In this document: positions 25,764-34,036 of the stretch, piece after piece | Numbering within the stretch: position 1 is the first letter of the stretch | How the letters are laid out: each line of letters opens with the position of its first letter | Source: JBBDRW01 sp040905265 | Lineage (GTDB): Bacteria; Bacteroidota; Rhodothermia; Balneolales; Balneolaceae | DNA: 55,728 nucleotides | NCBI GenBank assembly: GCA_040905265.1 | Contig: JBBDRW010000029.1 | Span: 1 to 55,728 of the forward strand | Direction of reading: 5' to 3' | Position numbers and translations under genes: made by a program | Notes under the pieces: model-generated | What the model was told of the DNA's origin: nothing | Seen by the model: only the letters and a program-made list of their open reading frames with translations | Database searches by the model: none

Positions 25764-26753
25764 CTACGCCACGGCGAACAGCTCTTCGTCGCGGAAGTTC
25801 AGAAGACGTTCCAGAATCGGGGCCATCTCCTTCTCGTCAATGATAGAGGCGCGCAATTTTTTTCCGTTCCGGAACCCTTTCAGGTACTGGCCGTAGTGCT
25901 TCTTCATGATGATGACGCCGTAGGTCTCTCCGTGGTGCTGTACAGAGAGGCGAAGCTGATCCGCACAGAGCTCAATCCTCTCCTGAACCGTCGGTTCGGG
26001 CAGCAGTTCACCGTGATCCAGATATGCACGTACCTGTCTGAAAATCCAGGGATTTCCGATCGCACCACGGCCGATCATCACCCCGTCCACGCCGGTCTCG
26101 TTAAACATCCGTTTGGCATCCTCCGGGGTGTTTACATCTCCGTTCCCGATGACCGGGATCTCCAGTCCCGGTGTATCTTTCAGATGCTTCAGCCACTCCC
26201 ATCGGGCATCCCCCTTGTACTTCTGGCAACGCGTCCGCGCATGAACCGTGAGAGCTTTCACCCCGATGGATTGCAGCATAAGGGCAACGTCCCGGATCCG
26301 AATGGTACTGTCATCCCAGCCGAGGCGGGTCTTGACGGTCACCGGCAGGTTCGGTACCGCGTCCACAACCGTTCCAGCCATACGTTCCATCATGTCAAGA
26401 TCTTTCAGGCAGGCGGAACCGGCTCCTTTCTTCACAATTTTGTAGACGGGGCAGCCGAAGTTGATATCAACCAGGTCCGGGTTGTTGTGAGCGGCCACTT
26501 TGGCAGCCCCTTCCATCGCCTCCTCACGGCCGCCGAAGATTTGAATACCGAATGGGCGCTCCTCCTCTTCAAAATGCATCTTGTGCAGGGCAATGTCCGA
26601 ATCCCGGATAATCGCTTCGGAACTGATAAACTCCGTATAGACAATCCCGGCACCCATTCCTCGACAGATCTGCCGGAAGGGGGAGTCCGTAACATCCTCC
26701 ATCGGTGCGAGGAGGACCGGTTTTTCGCCGATATGTAGCTGGTCAATATTCAT
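25764..26753 (-). CDS. dusB: tRNA-dihydrouridine synthase, DusB-like
   Basis: FMN-dependent reduction of specific uridines in tRNA. It has 329 residues. LLAPMEDVTDSPFR (about 14-27) is the N-terminal FMN motif, the catalytic cysteine is in DINFGCP (Cys101), and the phosphate-binding NGDVNTPEDA and GVMIGRGAIGNPWIF segments follow. The C-terminal helical domain (about 245-329) includes HYGQYLKGFRNGKKLR. DusB is the most likely subgroup, although subgroup assignment from motifs is approximate. Confidence 0.9.
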   Translation of the reverse strand: MNIDQLHIGEKPVLLAPMEDVTDSPFRQICRGMGAGIVYTEFISSEAIIRDSDIALHKMHFEEEERPFGIQIFGGREEAMEGAAKVAAHNNPDLVDINFGCPVYKIVKKGAGSACLKDLDMMERMAGTVVDAVPNLPVTVKTRLGWDDSTIRIRDVALMLQSIGVKALTVHARTRCQKYKGDARWEWLKHLKDTPGLEIPVIGNGDVNTPEDAKRMFNETGVDGVMIGRGAIGNPWIFRQVRAYLDHGELLPEPTVQERIELCADQLRLSVQHHGETYGVIIMKKHYGQYLKGFRNGKKLRASIIDEKEMAPILERLLNFRDEELFAVA

Positions 26754-26917
26754 GATATAAAACCATCAAGATACGGAGATTTTCAGAAGAACAGAAGTGG
26801 AGTGAACCGGCTGAAAGAGGATTGAACCGGCTGTTGACGCGCCCGGATGGACGATGCATGCAGCTGCCCGGTTACGAGGAGATTAGACAATCTTTCAGCC
26901 ATCGGTTGCAAGGCCTC

Positions 26918-27910
26918 CTAATAGACCCCGCGGATATGCTCTTCCACTTCGTTTTCGTAAAACGTTTTCAGCCTCTCGTGCAGCTCTTTGCCCAGCGGCG
27001 GCAGGTCACTGGCAGCAGCATTGGAGTGAACCTGGGACGGTTTGCTGGCACCCGGGATTACCACGCTCACGGCATCAAAGTCGAGTGCCCACCGAAGCGC
27101 CAACTGTGGAAGGGTCATTCCTTCCGGCAGCCACTCCTTGATCCGGTCTGCCAGTTCAACCCCCTTTTCAAACGGGAGTCCGGCAAACGTTTCGCCAACG
27201 TTAAAATAGTCTCCGTCCCGGTTGAAGTTCCGGTGGTCATTCTCCGGAAAGGTGGTCTCTTTGGTATACTTTCCCGCAAGCAGCCCGCTGGCAAGCGGAA
27301 GACGTACAATCAGGGATACATCCTGCTTTTTGGCCTGTTCAAAAAACCGGATCGGCTTTCTGCGGAAGATATTGAAGATAATCTGCAGTGACGAGACCCC
27401 TTCATACCCCAGACAGATCTCCGCCTCCTCCGCGCTCTCCACACTTACACCGTACTGCCGGATCTTCCCCTCCTGTTTCAGGGTATCAAGCCAGCCAAAC
27501 ACCTCTCCGGATCGATAGTATCGGGTCGGGATGGAGTGGAGCTGGGTGAGGTCGATCACATCTACACCGAGACGGCGGAGGGAGGCCTCTGTATGTTTGC
27601 GAAAAACGTCCAGGCTGAAATTCTTATCTCCCCCGGGATCAGGGTACTTGCCAAGTTTTGTGGCGATGAAGGGGCGTTCGCCGGACTGTTTCAGGTATCG
27701 CCCGATCAGCTCTTCGCTGCGGCCCGTGCCATAGATGTCCGCCGTGTCAAAAAAGTTGATTCCCGATTCGGTTGCAGTCTGAAGGATCTTCAGGGCGTGA
27801 TCTTCATCAACATCCCCCCATTCGGTTCCGCCAAGCTGCCAGGTGCCAAGGCCCACTTCCGAGGTCTCTGCAGGGGTCGGGTTTCTGCGGGAGAAGATTC
27901 GTTTTTGCAT
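26918..27910 (-). CDS. Aldo/keto reductase
   Basis: A 330-residue NADPH-type oxidoreductase with a TIM barrel. The catalytic tetrad is visible: Asp55 and Tyr60 in NFFDTADIYGTGRSEELIG, Lys85 in FIATKLGKYPD, and a histidine in LTQLHSIP. GLGTWQLGG near the N-terminus and VVIPGASKPSQVHSNAAA near the C-terminus match the branch often annotated as predicted oxidoreductase with unknown substrate. It has no evident operon partner; the small lipoprotein gene upstream on the same strand is 111 bp away. Confidence 0.9.
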   Translation of the reverse strand: MQKRIFSRRNPTPAETSEVGLGTWQLGGTEWGDVDEDHALKILQTATESGINFFDTADIYGTGRSEELIGRYLKQSGERPFIATKLGKYPDPGGDKNFSLDVFRKHTEASLRRLGVDVIDLTQLHSIPTRYYRSGEVFGWLDTLKQEGKIRQYGVSVESAEEAEICLGYEGVSSLQIIFNIFRRKPIRFFEQAKKQDVSLIVRLPLASGLLAGKYTKETTFPENDHRNFNRDGDYFNVGETFAGLPFEKGVELADRIKEWLPEGMTLPQLALRWALDFDAVSVVIPGASKPSQVHSNAAASDLPPLGKELHERLKTFYENEVEEHIRGVY

Positions 27911-27935
27911 GAATTCAGTATGGTTTCAGTGTTTC

Positions 27936-27956
27936 GGTTGACACGACACCAGGCCA
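27936..27956. repeat. Single arm of a TTGACACRACACC repeat
   Basis: GGTTGACACGACACCAGGC matches, with two differences, the right arm of the inverted repeat at 28733-28751. It lies just upstream of the aldo/keto reductase gene. Confidence 0.5.
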
Positions 27957-28021
27957 GCACCTCTTCGGCGCAGATCTGAACATAGTATGGGTACTATCGG
28001 ACGTTCTGATGTCTCGGGGCA

Positions 28022-28459
28022 CTACTCTTCGTCCTGGTTGATATGAACCCGGATATTTACGGAGTCAATTTCATCATCATCTCCAAATTTGAGTTCCAGG
28101 ACTTCTTCAACGCTTTCAGAATAGGTCTCGCCGTTGTGTTCAAACTCGAAAACAAATTCAACGATGGTCGCCCGTTCCGGCCTCTGAATATATCCCGTGA
28201 AGGAGCCGGTCTCATCGGTTGTCAAAGGTTGTCCCTGGGAGGCCGCCTCTGTCTGATTGGCGTTTCTGGCCAGGACATGGACAGAGGTATCTGTAATGGG
28301 AGTGCCCATCGGGCCGTCCAGAAATTGAGCATTGACTTCACCGGCTGCCAACTGGCCGGTCTGATCCGGCCCGAACTCGGTGTCCAGGCTGCAGCCGGAG
28401 AGAAGCAGCAGAATTAGTGCCATCAGTGTGACTGAGAGTATATTGAATCGATGTATCAT
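28022..28459 (-). CDS. Small hypothetical lipoprotein
   Basis: 145 residues with a signal and lipobox LLSGC (Cys23). A mature beta-rich, acidic domain ends in EIDSVNIRVHINQDEE. A repeated immunoglobulin-like or transthyretin-like fold is plausible from the pattern VHVLARNANQTEAASQGQPLTTDETGSFTGYI, which resembles carboxypeptidase-regulatory-like beta domains. No function is recognised. It starts at ATG 28459. Confidence 0.7.
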   Translation of the reverse strand: MIHRFNILSVTLMALILLLLSGCSLDTEFGPDQTGQLAAGEVNAQFLDGPMGTPITDTSVHVLARNANQTEAASQGQPLTTDETGSFTGYIQRPERATIVEFVFEFEHNGETYSESVEEVLELKFGDDDEIDSVNIRVHINQDEE

Positions 28460-28655
28460 AATGGGAGTTATTCAGTTACAGGAGCCGTTGAATCCGCCGG
28501 CTGGCGAATTGCCCGGCTTCGTCGCTTTTAAACCTAACGCGCAGCGGGAGTCGCTTCGTTCGGAACGGGAGTTTCAAACCCCGATTTTATAAAGTACTTC
28601 AACAGGGATTCAGATAACGATTCAGCAGCAGGTATCGTACAAAAAAATCGAGTAC

Positions 28656-28678
28656 GAGGAGTCCGACAGACTCCTGGT
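28656..28678. repeat. Hairpin motif GGAGTCCGACAGACTCC (best copy)
   Basis: Perfect 7-bp arms AGGAGTC and GACTCCT around CGACA. Its arms equal the heptamer unit CAGGAGT in inverted arrangement, so this family may derive from the heptamer repeats. Confidence 0.65.
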
Positions 28679-28692
28679 GCCAGAATGCTAAT

Positions 28693-28744
28693 GTTGTGTC
28701 AACCGTACTCTTCGACTTATCCCACATCGGATGGTTGACACAAC
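28693..28744. repeat. Perfect 12-bp inverted repeat GTTGTGTCAACC ... GGTTGACACAAC
   Basis: Arms at 28693-28704 and 28733-28744 are separated by 28 bp. A half-copy lies at 27936. There is no T-run. It could be an operator, a mobile-element end or a transcript-stabilising structure. Confidence 0.7.
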
Positions 28745-28882
28745 ACCGGGCTAATAAAGAAACTACGAAGTGAAGCGGTGTGGGACAACCGTTCTTGTAA
28801 ATTTGTCTGAATTATGGTAATGTCGATCGGGGTATTCTGAAATCGTTTATGGATGGAAACTGAAGATTGAGGATTCGACAAG

Positions 28883-30382
28883 ATGCATTTTATTTGGCCG
28901 GGTAATATGAAAGTATGCCAGGTAGCTGTCAGGATCGGAATGATATACCTTTTCGGATTTCTGCCGGTGGACAGATTGTACTCTCAGACATTTGACCCGG
29001 CTTTCACCTCAGGGCCAGAGGTCATCGAATATGCTGCTATAAAACTTGACCAGACTCTTCAGGAGTTGGCTTTTGATTCTAAAAAACATCCGGGACATAC
29101 CGACCCTGATACGGGTAGATGGATCACCTTTAGCCATCATGATTGGACCAGCGGCTATTTTTCAGGGATGCTTTGGTATATGTATCAACTTACCGGCGAA
29201 TCTAAATGGAGAGAATCAGCGAGAAAGTGGACAGAGGATCTGGAACCAATGGCACTGTACGCTGGTGATCATGACAATGGTGTCCGCATTCATTACAGTT
29301 TTGGAAATGGCTATAAATTGACAGGAGACAGAAAGTACAGGCAGATTGCTTTACTAGCTGCCGGCACTCTTTCTTCCAGGTACGATCCCGCCATAGGTGC
29401 AATAAAATCCTGGGAGCCCTGGAAAGAACTCAATGCAACGTACCCTGTTATCATTGACAATTTAATGAACCTGGAACTACTGTTTTGGGCTGCAAAAGAG
29501 GGTAAGAATCAGGAATTCCATGAGATTGCCCATGCACATGCGCGAACGACAATGCATCATCACCTGCGAGCGGATGGCAGCACCTATCATATTGTGGATT
29601 TTGGTGACAATGGAACTGTAAATCGAAAATTTACAGTTCAGGGCTATGGACCGGAATCCGTATGGTCCAGGGGACAGGCCTGGGCAATCTATGGATTTAC
29701 CATGGCATACAGATATACCGGTGATCCAGAGCTGTTAGAGGCAGCAAATGCTGCGGCGACCTGGTATCTTGATCATCTGCCGGAGGATCATATTCCCTGG
29801 TATGACTTCCGGGATCCATCCATTCCATACACTACCAAAGATGCATCTTCAGCAGCGATAGCAGCGTCCGCCCTCATTGAACTCTATTCGTTCACAGACG
29901 AGAATCGATTCATTCGGGGGGCAGAAAACATTCTCAGGTCCCTTTTTGACACATCATATTCAAACATCGATTCTGCCGGCAGTTCGATGTTGATGCGTTC
30001 AACGCGGTACCGGGGGGATGCTGAAAGGGGGACTATTTATGCAGATTACTATTTTCTGGAAGCCGTTTTACGGCATCAGGTACTTGTTGGGGTACCTTTG
30101 CCTGATATTGAATTACAAACCAGCCTTTTTCTTGAACAGAATTATCCGAATCCATTCCAAACCAGAACCCGAATCAATTATTCTATTGAAACACCGGGGC
30201 ATGTAGAACTTTTACTCTATGATACATCGGGAAAGCTTGTAAGTCCACTATTGAATCAATACAGAGATCCTGGATTCTATCAGTATGATCTTGCTTTACA
30301 ATCACTGGCATCGGGAATCTATATCTATGTGCTAAAGGCTGATGGACATATGGAGGCGAGGAAGATGGTCGTGATTCGATGA
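28883..30382 (+). CDS. GH88-like unsaturated glucuronyl hydrolase with C-terminal sorting (NYPNPF) domain
   Basis: 499 residues: a signal peptide (about 1-34), an (alpha/alpha)6-barrel glycoside hydrolase (about 45-405), and a C-terminal domain from about 415. That domain begins FLEQNYPNPF and ends MEARKMVVIR, which is typical of type IX-type secretion in this group. GH88 enzymes remove 4,5-unsaturated uronic acids from lyase products. The two key acids appear as Asp131 in DHDNGVRIHYSFGNGY and Asp192 in VIIDNLMNLEL. ATG 28883 is used, and ATG 28907 is possible. Composition is more AT-rich than the surrounding genes, suggesting acquisition. Confidence 0.8.
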   Translation: MHFIWPGNMKVCQVAVRIGMIYLFGFLPVDRLYSQTFDPAFTSGPEVIEYAAIKLDQTLQELAFDSKKHPGHTDPDTGRWITFSHHDWTSGYFSGMLWYMYQLTGESKWRESARKWTEDLEPMALYAGDHDNGVRIHYSFGNGYKLTGDRKYRQIALLAAGTLSSRYDPAIGAIKSWEPWKELNATYPVIIDNLMNLELLFWAAKEGKNQEFHEIAHAHARTTMHHHLRADGSTYHIVDFGDNGTVNRKFTVQGYGPESVWSRGQAWAIYGFTMAYRYTGDPELLEAANAAATWYLDHLPEDHIPWYDFRDPSIPYTTKDASSAAIAASALIELYSFTDENRFIRGAENILRSLFDTSYSNIDSAGSSMLMRSTRYRGDAERGTIYADYYFLEAVLRHQVLVGVPLPDIELQTSLFLEQNYPNPFQTRTRINYSIETPGHVELLLYDTSGKLVSPLLNQYRDPGFYQYDLALQSLASGIYIYVLKADGHMEARKMVVIR

Positions 30383-30415
30383 ATAAATAACCTGGGTATA
30401 TAAGGCTCCGGTGTA

Positions 30416-31273
30416 TCAGTTTTTTTGAAATACCCATGTAAAAGAGTCCAGAAGAAGATCGTTCAGATCATAATTTTCTGTTAATATTTTGTATGATCCT
30501 GGATGATTTCTTCTGAACTTTTCAAGTTCACTGAAGGAGAGCCGAAAATCAATTTCCAGAGGGATGAAATGTTCAGTCAGCCAGGCGCACGTTTTTTGGT
30601 ACGATTTTGACGGTAATCGATTGTAACTATTTGAGTTATAAATAGTATCTAGTCTTTCTTTGTATTGCTCATTTCGTTCAACTCCAAGTTTCTCTATAAT
30701 CTCCTCTTTGCTATGTAATAGATGAAACCAGGGCTGGTTTAATAAGGGATACTCTGGTTTATTGTGGAAGCCCTGAAACCCATACCAAAGAGGCCCGGCC
30801 TGGCAATAAAGAATCCCTCCGCTTTTCAATACTCTTGCCATTTCGGAAATAACTTTACCAGGGTCCCGGACATGCTCAAGAGTAGCAATACTGTACGTGA
30901 TATCAAATGAATTGTCTTCAAGAGGAAGAGATTCTCCTTCCGATTCAATCAGATGAAAATTTCCGTTGAAATGTGATTCTTTAATTACTGGTGATGGATC
31001 CACACCGACAATCTCAAGAGCCCCTTTTCGGAACATATTTGGAATCTCTTTTCCCTTCCCTGTACCGATAATGAGAATTCGTTTATCTTTTAAGGTTGAG
31101 TAGATTTCAAGGTGTCTGAGTTGAAGTGATTGATAACTGCGTTTGAGATTTCCAGGCAGAATGCTATTTAACCATAATTGAACCTTCCAAATTTGCTTCT
31201 TATATGTAAGATGTTTCATTTTGAATTCAATAACTTGTCTATGAACCTTGATTGTTATTCTCTTCTGATTCAC
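30416..31273 (-). CDS. SAM-dependent class I methyltransferase
   Basis: 285 residues with a Methyltransf_11-type core. ILIIGTGKGKEIPNMF (about 66-81) is motif I, EIVGVDPSP is the acidic end of strand 2, and SFDITYSIATLEHVRDPGKVISEMARVLKSGGIL covers the later motifs. The N-terminal about 60 basic residues and the C-terminal about 110 residues give no substrate clue. The gene is clearly AT-rich and ends 33 bp from the GH88 stop in convergent orientation. It lies next to the polysaccharide locus, so sugar or lipid methylation is possible but unproven. Confidence 0.8.
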   Translation of the reverse strand: MNQKRITIKVHRQVIEFKMKHLTYKKQIWKVQLWLNSILPGNLKRSYQSLQLRHLEIYSTLKDKRILIIGTGKGKEIPNMFRKGALEIVGVDPSPVIKESHFNGNFHLIESEGESLPLEDNSFDITYSIATLEHVRDPGKVISEMARVLKSGGILYCQAGPLWYGFQGFHNKPEYPLLNQPWFHLLHSKEEIIEKLGVERNEQYKERLDTIYNSNSYNRLPSKSYQKTCAWLTEHFIPLEIDFRLSFSELEKFRRNHPGSYKILTENYDLNDLLLDSFTWVFQKN

Positions 31274-31340
31274 AATCGAAGGTAAGCAAACTTATAGGTC
31301 AGTGTTTGGAAAACCCCATTGGGCCGTTTTGAATATCAGC

Positions 31341-31356
31341 ACATCCATGCGGATGT
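31341..31356. repeat. Short palindrome ACATCC-ATGC-GGATGT
   Basis: A perfect 6-bp inverted repeat upstream of the operator-like boxes of the HipB-type gene. It lies in the divergent spacer with the methyltransferase gene. Confidence 0.4.
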
Positions 31357-31370
31357 AAAGCATTTTAACA

Positions 31371-31430
31371 GATAATTTATTATCATTTAAGATAAATTAT
31401 TACGATTAATGATAAATTATTATCTGTAAA
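31371..31430 (+). promoter_or_regulatory. Three operator-like boxes at 20-bp spacing before the HipB-type gene
   Basis: GATAATTTATTATC, GATAAATTATTACG and GATAAATTATTATC begin at 31371, 31391 and 31411, exactly 20 bp apart. The last box ends six bases before the ATG. The boxes are near-palindromic, and two helical turns of spacing fits cooperative dimers. They cover the place where a ribosome-binding site would be, and none is seen. Autoregulation by the HipB-type product is the natural reading. Confidence 0.65.
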
Positions 31431-31739
31431 ATGAATTCTTTTCACTCCCCAAAAGAAGCATCCGATGACATTGCCAGGCGAGCAAAACAGTGCAGACTTC
31501 AGATGAATATCACTCAAAAAGAACTGGCCGAGCGGTCGGGGGTCAGCTATGGGAGCGTAAAACGATTTGAGCAGAAAGGGGAAGTTTCGCTTAAGAACTT
31601 ACTTCACATAGCCGTGGTGCTGCGGTCACTGGAAGATTTTGAGCGAGTGTTTCAGGTCGAATCGTATCGCTCCATCGATGAAATGATAGAGCAAAAAAAA
31701 TCTAATAAAAGAGAACGGGCCCGAGGCAATGATTCCTGA
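31431..31739 (+). CDS. HipB-type HTH (Xre) antitoxin/regulator
   Basis: 102 residues with an Xre-type helix-turn-helix (ARRAKQCRLQMNITQKELAERSGVSYGSVKRFEQKGEVSLKNLLHIAVVL, about residues 14-63). It carries a C-terminal tail that is rich in charge, as in HipB-like antitoxins. The second helix pair wording (SYGSVKRFEQKGEVSLKNLL) is typical of the short HipB variants encoded before HipA. The following gene, which should be the HipA toxin, survives only as a remnant overlapping this stop codon. The gene is AT-rich and preceded by three operator-like boxes. Confidence 0.75.
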   Translation: MNSFHSPKEASDDIARRAKQCRLQMNITQKELAERSGVSYGSVKRFEQKGEVSLKNLLHIAVVLRSLEDFERVFQVESYRSIDEMIEQKKSNKRERARGNDS

Positions 31740-31981
31740 TATTGATTCTTTAACGGTTTTAATAGATGGAAAACGGATTCACATGATCACCGCTTCGGGA
31801 TTGCTGCACGCTTCACATCGATACCCATTCCACCACGGTATTGGGAGAAGGAACCCCTGATCATGAGACGATTCTGAAAGCAGGAGAAGAGGCCGGGCTG
31901 TCACAGTCTGCCTGCAAAACAATATTTGAAGAGGTGGAAGAAACTACATTGGAGTTGGTATCGCTACTTAGATTCGGTTAA
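31729..31981 (+). pseudogene. Remnant of a HipA-like toxin gene (large internal deletion plus frameshift)
   Basis: ATG 31729 overlaps the HipB-type stop and opens 43 codons (IDSLTVLIDGKRIHMITASGLLHASHRYP...), ending at a TGA at 31858-31860. Shifting frame near 31840 restores VLGEGTPDHETILKAGEEAGLSQSACKTIFEEVEE to the stop at 31981. ASGLLHA-HRYP and the GEEAGLS...EEV tail resemble parts of the HipA C-terminal kinase domain. A full HipA has about 400 residues, so most of the kinase is missing. The identification rests on short motifs and the position after a HipB-type gene. Confidence 0.5.
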
Positions 31982-32076
31982 TTTGTGATTATTTGGACTA
32001 CATCAGATGAACTTGTCATCCCAGTAATATATTAGATAGATAAGACTTTATAAAGTTCCTCGTTTCAATCAATTTC

Positions 32077-32952
32077 ATGCAACAACACCCCCTCGTCTCC
32101 GTCATCATCCCGGTCCTCAACAACCCGGAAGGAATCCGTCGTTTGGTTCATGCTTTACAGGGCCATACCTGGCCTTCCGGCCGGATGGAGATTATCGTGG
32201 TCGACAACGGGTCGGAGGACGAAACCGCTGAGGTTGCCCGGCAGCTTCCGGTCCGATTGTTTATCGAAGATTCTGCAAAAACTCCATACAAAGCTCGGAA
32301 TCGAGGTATTGCTGCTGCAAAAGGAGAAGTCATCGCCTTTACCGATGCAGACTGCATTCCGGATAAAATGTGGCTGGAGAACGGTGTGAACCTGTTGAAG
32401 GAGGAGCATGCAGAGCTCGTCGGGGGGTTGATCACTTTCGAATATTCAGACCCGGTGAAGGCTTCCGAGCGGTACGACTCTCTGGTGAATCTGGAGGTGA
32501 AGCAGAACGTGGCAGAGCGGGGAGCCGCAAAAACCAGCAATCTGATTGTAAAGAGCGAGCTGTTCGACATCATCGGCTACTTCAGGGACGACATCCGCTC
32601 CGGCGGAGATGTGGAGTGGACACGGCGGGCGGCGTACCGCGGGCGAAGAATCGTATTCGGAGAGAATGTGATCGTCCGGAAACGGGCGCGTACGCTCGGG
32701 CCGCTTCTGAAAAAGTTTGTCCGGGTCGGGCAGGGACAGCCGGCGCTCTGGCGGGGAGAAGGGTTGCAAACCCGGCAGATGGCGTGGCGGATTCTCTGGG
32801 ATCTGCGCCCGGCCTCGCCGAAATTTATCCGGTCGCTCATAGCGTTCCGCGAGCAGAAAGATGTGGAGAACAGCATGATCTCCCTGATGGCTGTCGCCTG
32901 GCTGGGGCGGCTGGCGATGGGGTGGGGGCGGTTGAAGGGGCTTTTTCGGTGA
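32077..32952 (+). CDS. Family 2 glycosyltransferase
   Basis: 291 residues, GT-A fold. The nucleotide-binding start is VSVIIPVLNNPEGIRRLV, followed by IIVVDNGSEDETAEVA. The metal-binding DAD is in AFTDADCIPD (about residue 89), and a late GGDVEWTRRAAYRG supplies the acidic base region. The C-terminal part (AWLGRLAMGWGRLKGLFR) is hydrophobic and basic, suggesting membrane association. It is first in a run of polysaccharide genes and starts at ATG 32077 without a strong ribosome-binding site. A paralogue follows 82 bp downstream. Confidence 0.88.
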   Translation: MQQHPLVSVIIPVLNNPEGIRRLVHALQGHTWPSGRMEIIVVDNGSEDETAEVARQLPVRLFIEDSAKTPYKARNRGIAAAKGEVIAFTDADCIPDKMWLENGVNLLKEEHAELVGGLITFEYSDPVKASERYDSLVNLEVKQNVAERGAAKTSNLIVKSELFDIIGYFRDDIRSGGDVEWTRRAAYRGRRIVFGENVIVRKRARTLGPLLKKFVRVGQGQPALWRGEGLQTRQMAWRILWDLRPASPKFIRSLIAFREQKDVENSMISLMAVAWLGRLAMGWGRLKGLFR

Positions 32953-33034
32953 GGATGTCTGACTCCTGTAGTTTGTTCCTTGCCGGGCAATCATTTACTT
33001 TTGAAAAAATCAACAGGTTGAAGATCCCGAGCCC

Positions 33035-33913
33035 TTGCAAAAACCATTCGTATCCGTTGTAATCCCTGTCCTGAATGCAGCCCGTTACCTGGAGGAGCTG
33101 CTGGTGGCGTTGCGGCTTCAGAGCTATCCGAAAGAGCGCTTTGAGGTGATCATCGTGGATAACGGGTCTGACGACGGTACGGCGGAAATACTGGAGGGGA
33201 GGGAAGGGATCACGCTTCTTCGCCAAACCGAATTGAAAACCCCCTACGCCTCCCGGAATATGGGAATTGAAGCGTCCAGAGGCGAAATCATCGCCCTTGC
33301 CGATGCCAATAAAATCCCGGACCCGGCGTGGCTGGAGGAGGGGGTTGAAGCGCTTATGGCGGGCGGGGCAGACCTGGCAGGCGGAGAGATACTTTTTGAC
33401 ATTCCGGATGGTGCCGGTATCGGAGAGATTACCGATGCGATCACCTTCAACAACAACCGGGATTATGTAACCCGGGAGGGGAGTTCCGCCGCAGGCAATC
33501 TCTTTTTCCGCCGCAAAGTGTGGGAGGCTACCGGCCCGTTCCCGGTGGACTATCGTTCCGGGATGGATATCTGGTGGAGCCGACGGGCTTTGGCGAAGGG
33601 ATTCCGGATGATCTTTGCCGAAAAGGCGGTCGTGCGCTGCAAGCCGCGAAAAGGGTTCGGGGTGGTTCGCAAGTCCTTTCGGGTCGGCCTGGTTCACCCG
33701 ATCACCTTGATGCAGAACGGAATGAGCAAGCCGGCCGTGTTCATGCACTCCCTGCTCACCTTTCTGCCGCCCCGTCCGTCCGAAATCCGGAACAAACTCA
33801 GAAACAACGGAATCCGGAACGGGTGGTTCAAGGTCGTTCATGTCTGGGGCATGGCCTGGCTTGTCAAGATCGGCATGGGATGCGGGCGTCTCCGGGGGTT
33901 TTGGAGTGGATAA
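33035..33913 (+). CDS. Family 2 glycosyltransferase with DAN in place of the DXD motif
   Basis: 292 residues, paralogous to the preceding gene over its whole length, including the C-terminal MAWLVKIGMGCGRLRGF segment. SVVIPVLNAARYLEELL and VIIVDNGSDDGTAEIL are intact, but the metal site reads ALADANKIPDPAWLEEG, so the second acidic residue of DXD is Asn. The only start in frame is TTG 33035, since a stop lies just upstream, and no clear ribosome-binding site precedes it. It may act on a different donor or be weakly metal dependent; a non-catalytic role is possible. Confidence 0.82.
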   Translation: MQKPFVSVVIPVLNAARYLEELLVALRLQSYPKERFEVIIVDNGSDDGTAEILEGREGITLLRQTELKTPYASRNMGIEASRGEIIALADANKIPDPAWLEEGVEALMAGGADLAGGEILFDIPDGAGIGEITDAITFNNNRDYVTREGSSAAGNLFFRRKVWEATGPFPVDYRSGMDIWWSRRALAKGFRMIFAEKAVVRCKPRKGFGVVRKSFRVGLVHPITLMQNGMSKPAVFMHSLLTFLPPRPSEIRNKLRNNGIRNGWFKVVHVWGMAWLVKIGMGCGRLRGFWSG

Positions 33914-34036
33914 ACATTGACTGAACACTACTGATACGTACAACGTGAACTTCGAAGAGAATTACAGATTACAGAATAGAGTCCTGTCCGTTTTATCGGG
34001 AAAGATACCTGAATTTTATCTTACAGGAGGCTCCCA

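Larger units (their letters stand above)
28460..28882. other. 423-bp spacer with two inverted-repeat structures
   Basis: No gene is recognised. It holds the hairpin motif at about 28656-28678 and the 12-bp inverted repeat at 28693-28744. It marks the boundary between the moderate-GC backbone and the AT-rich segment that follows. Confidence 0.5.

Noticed and set aside
30394..30440. TGGGTAT/ATACCCA stem as a bidirectional terminator between the GH88 and methyltransferase genes
   Set aside because: The loop is about 30 nt and the right arm lies inside the methyltransferase coding region; too weak to call.
32837..33943. 368-codon minus-strand frame across the two GT2 genes
   Set aside because: Spans both glycosyltransferase genes and their spacer in antisense; composition typical of a shadow frame.
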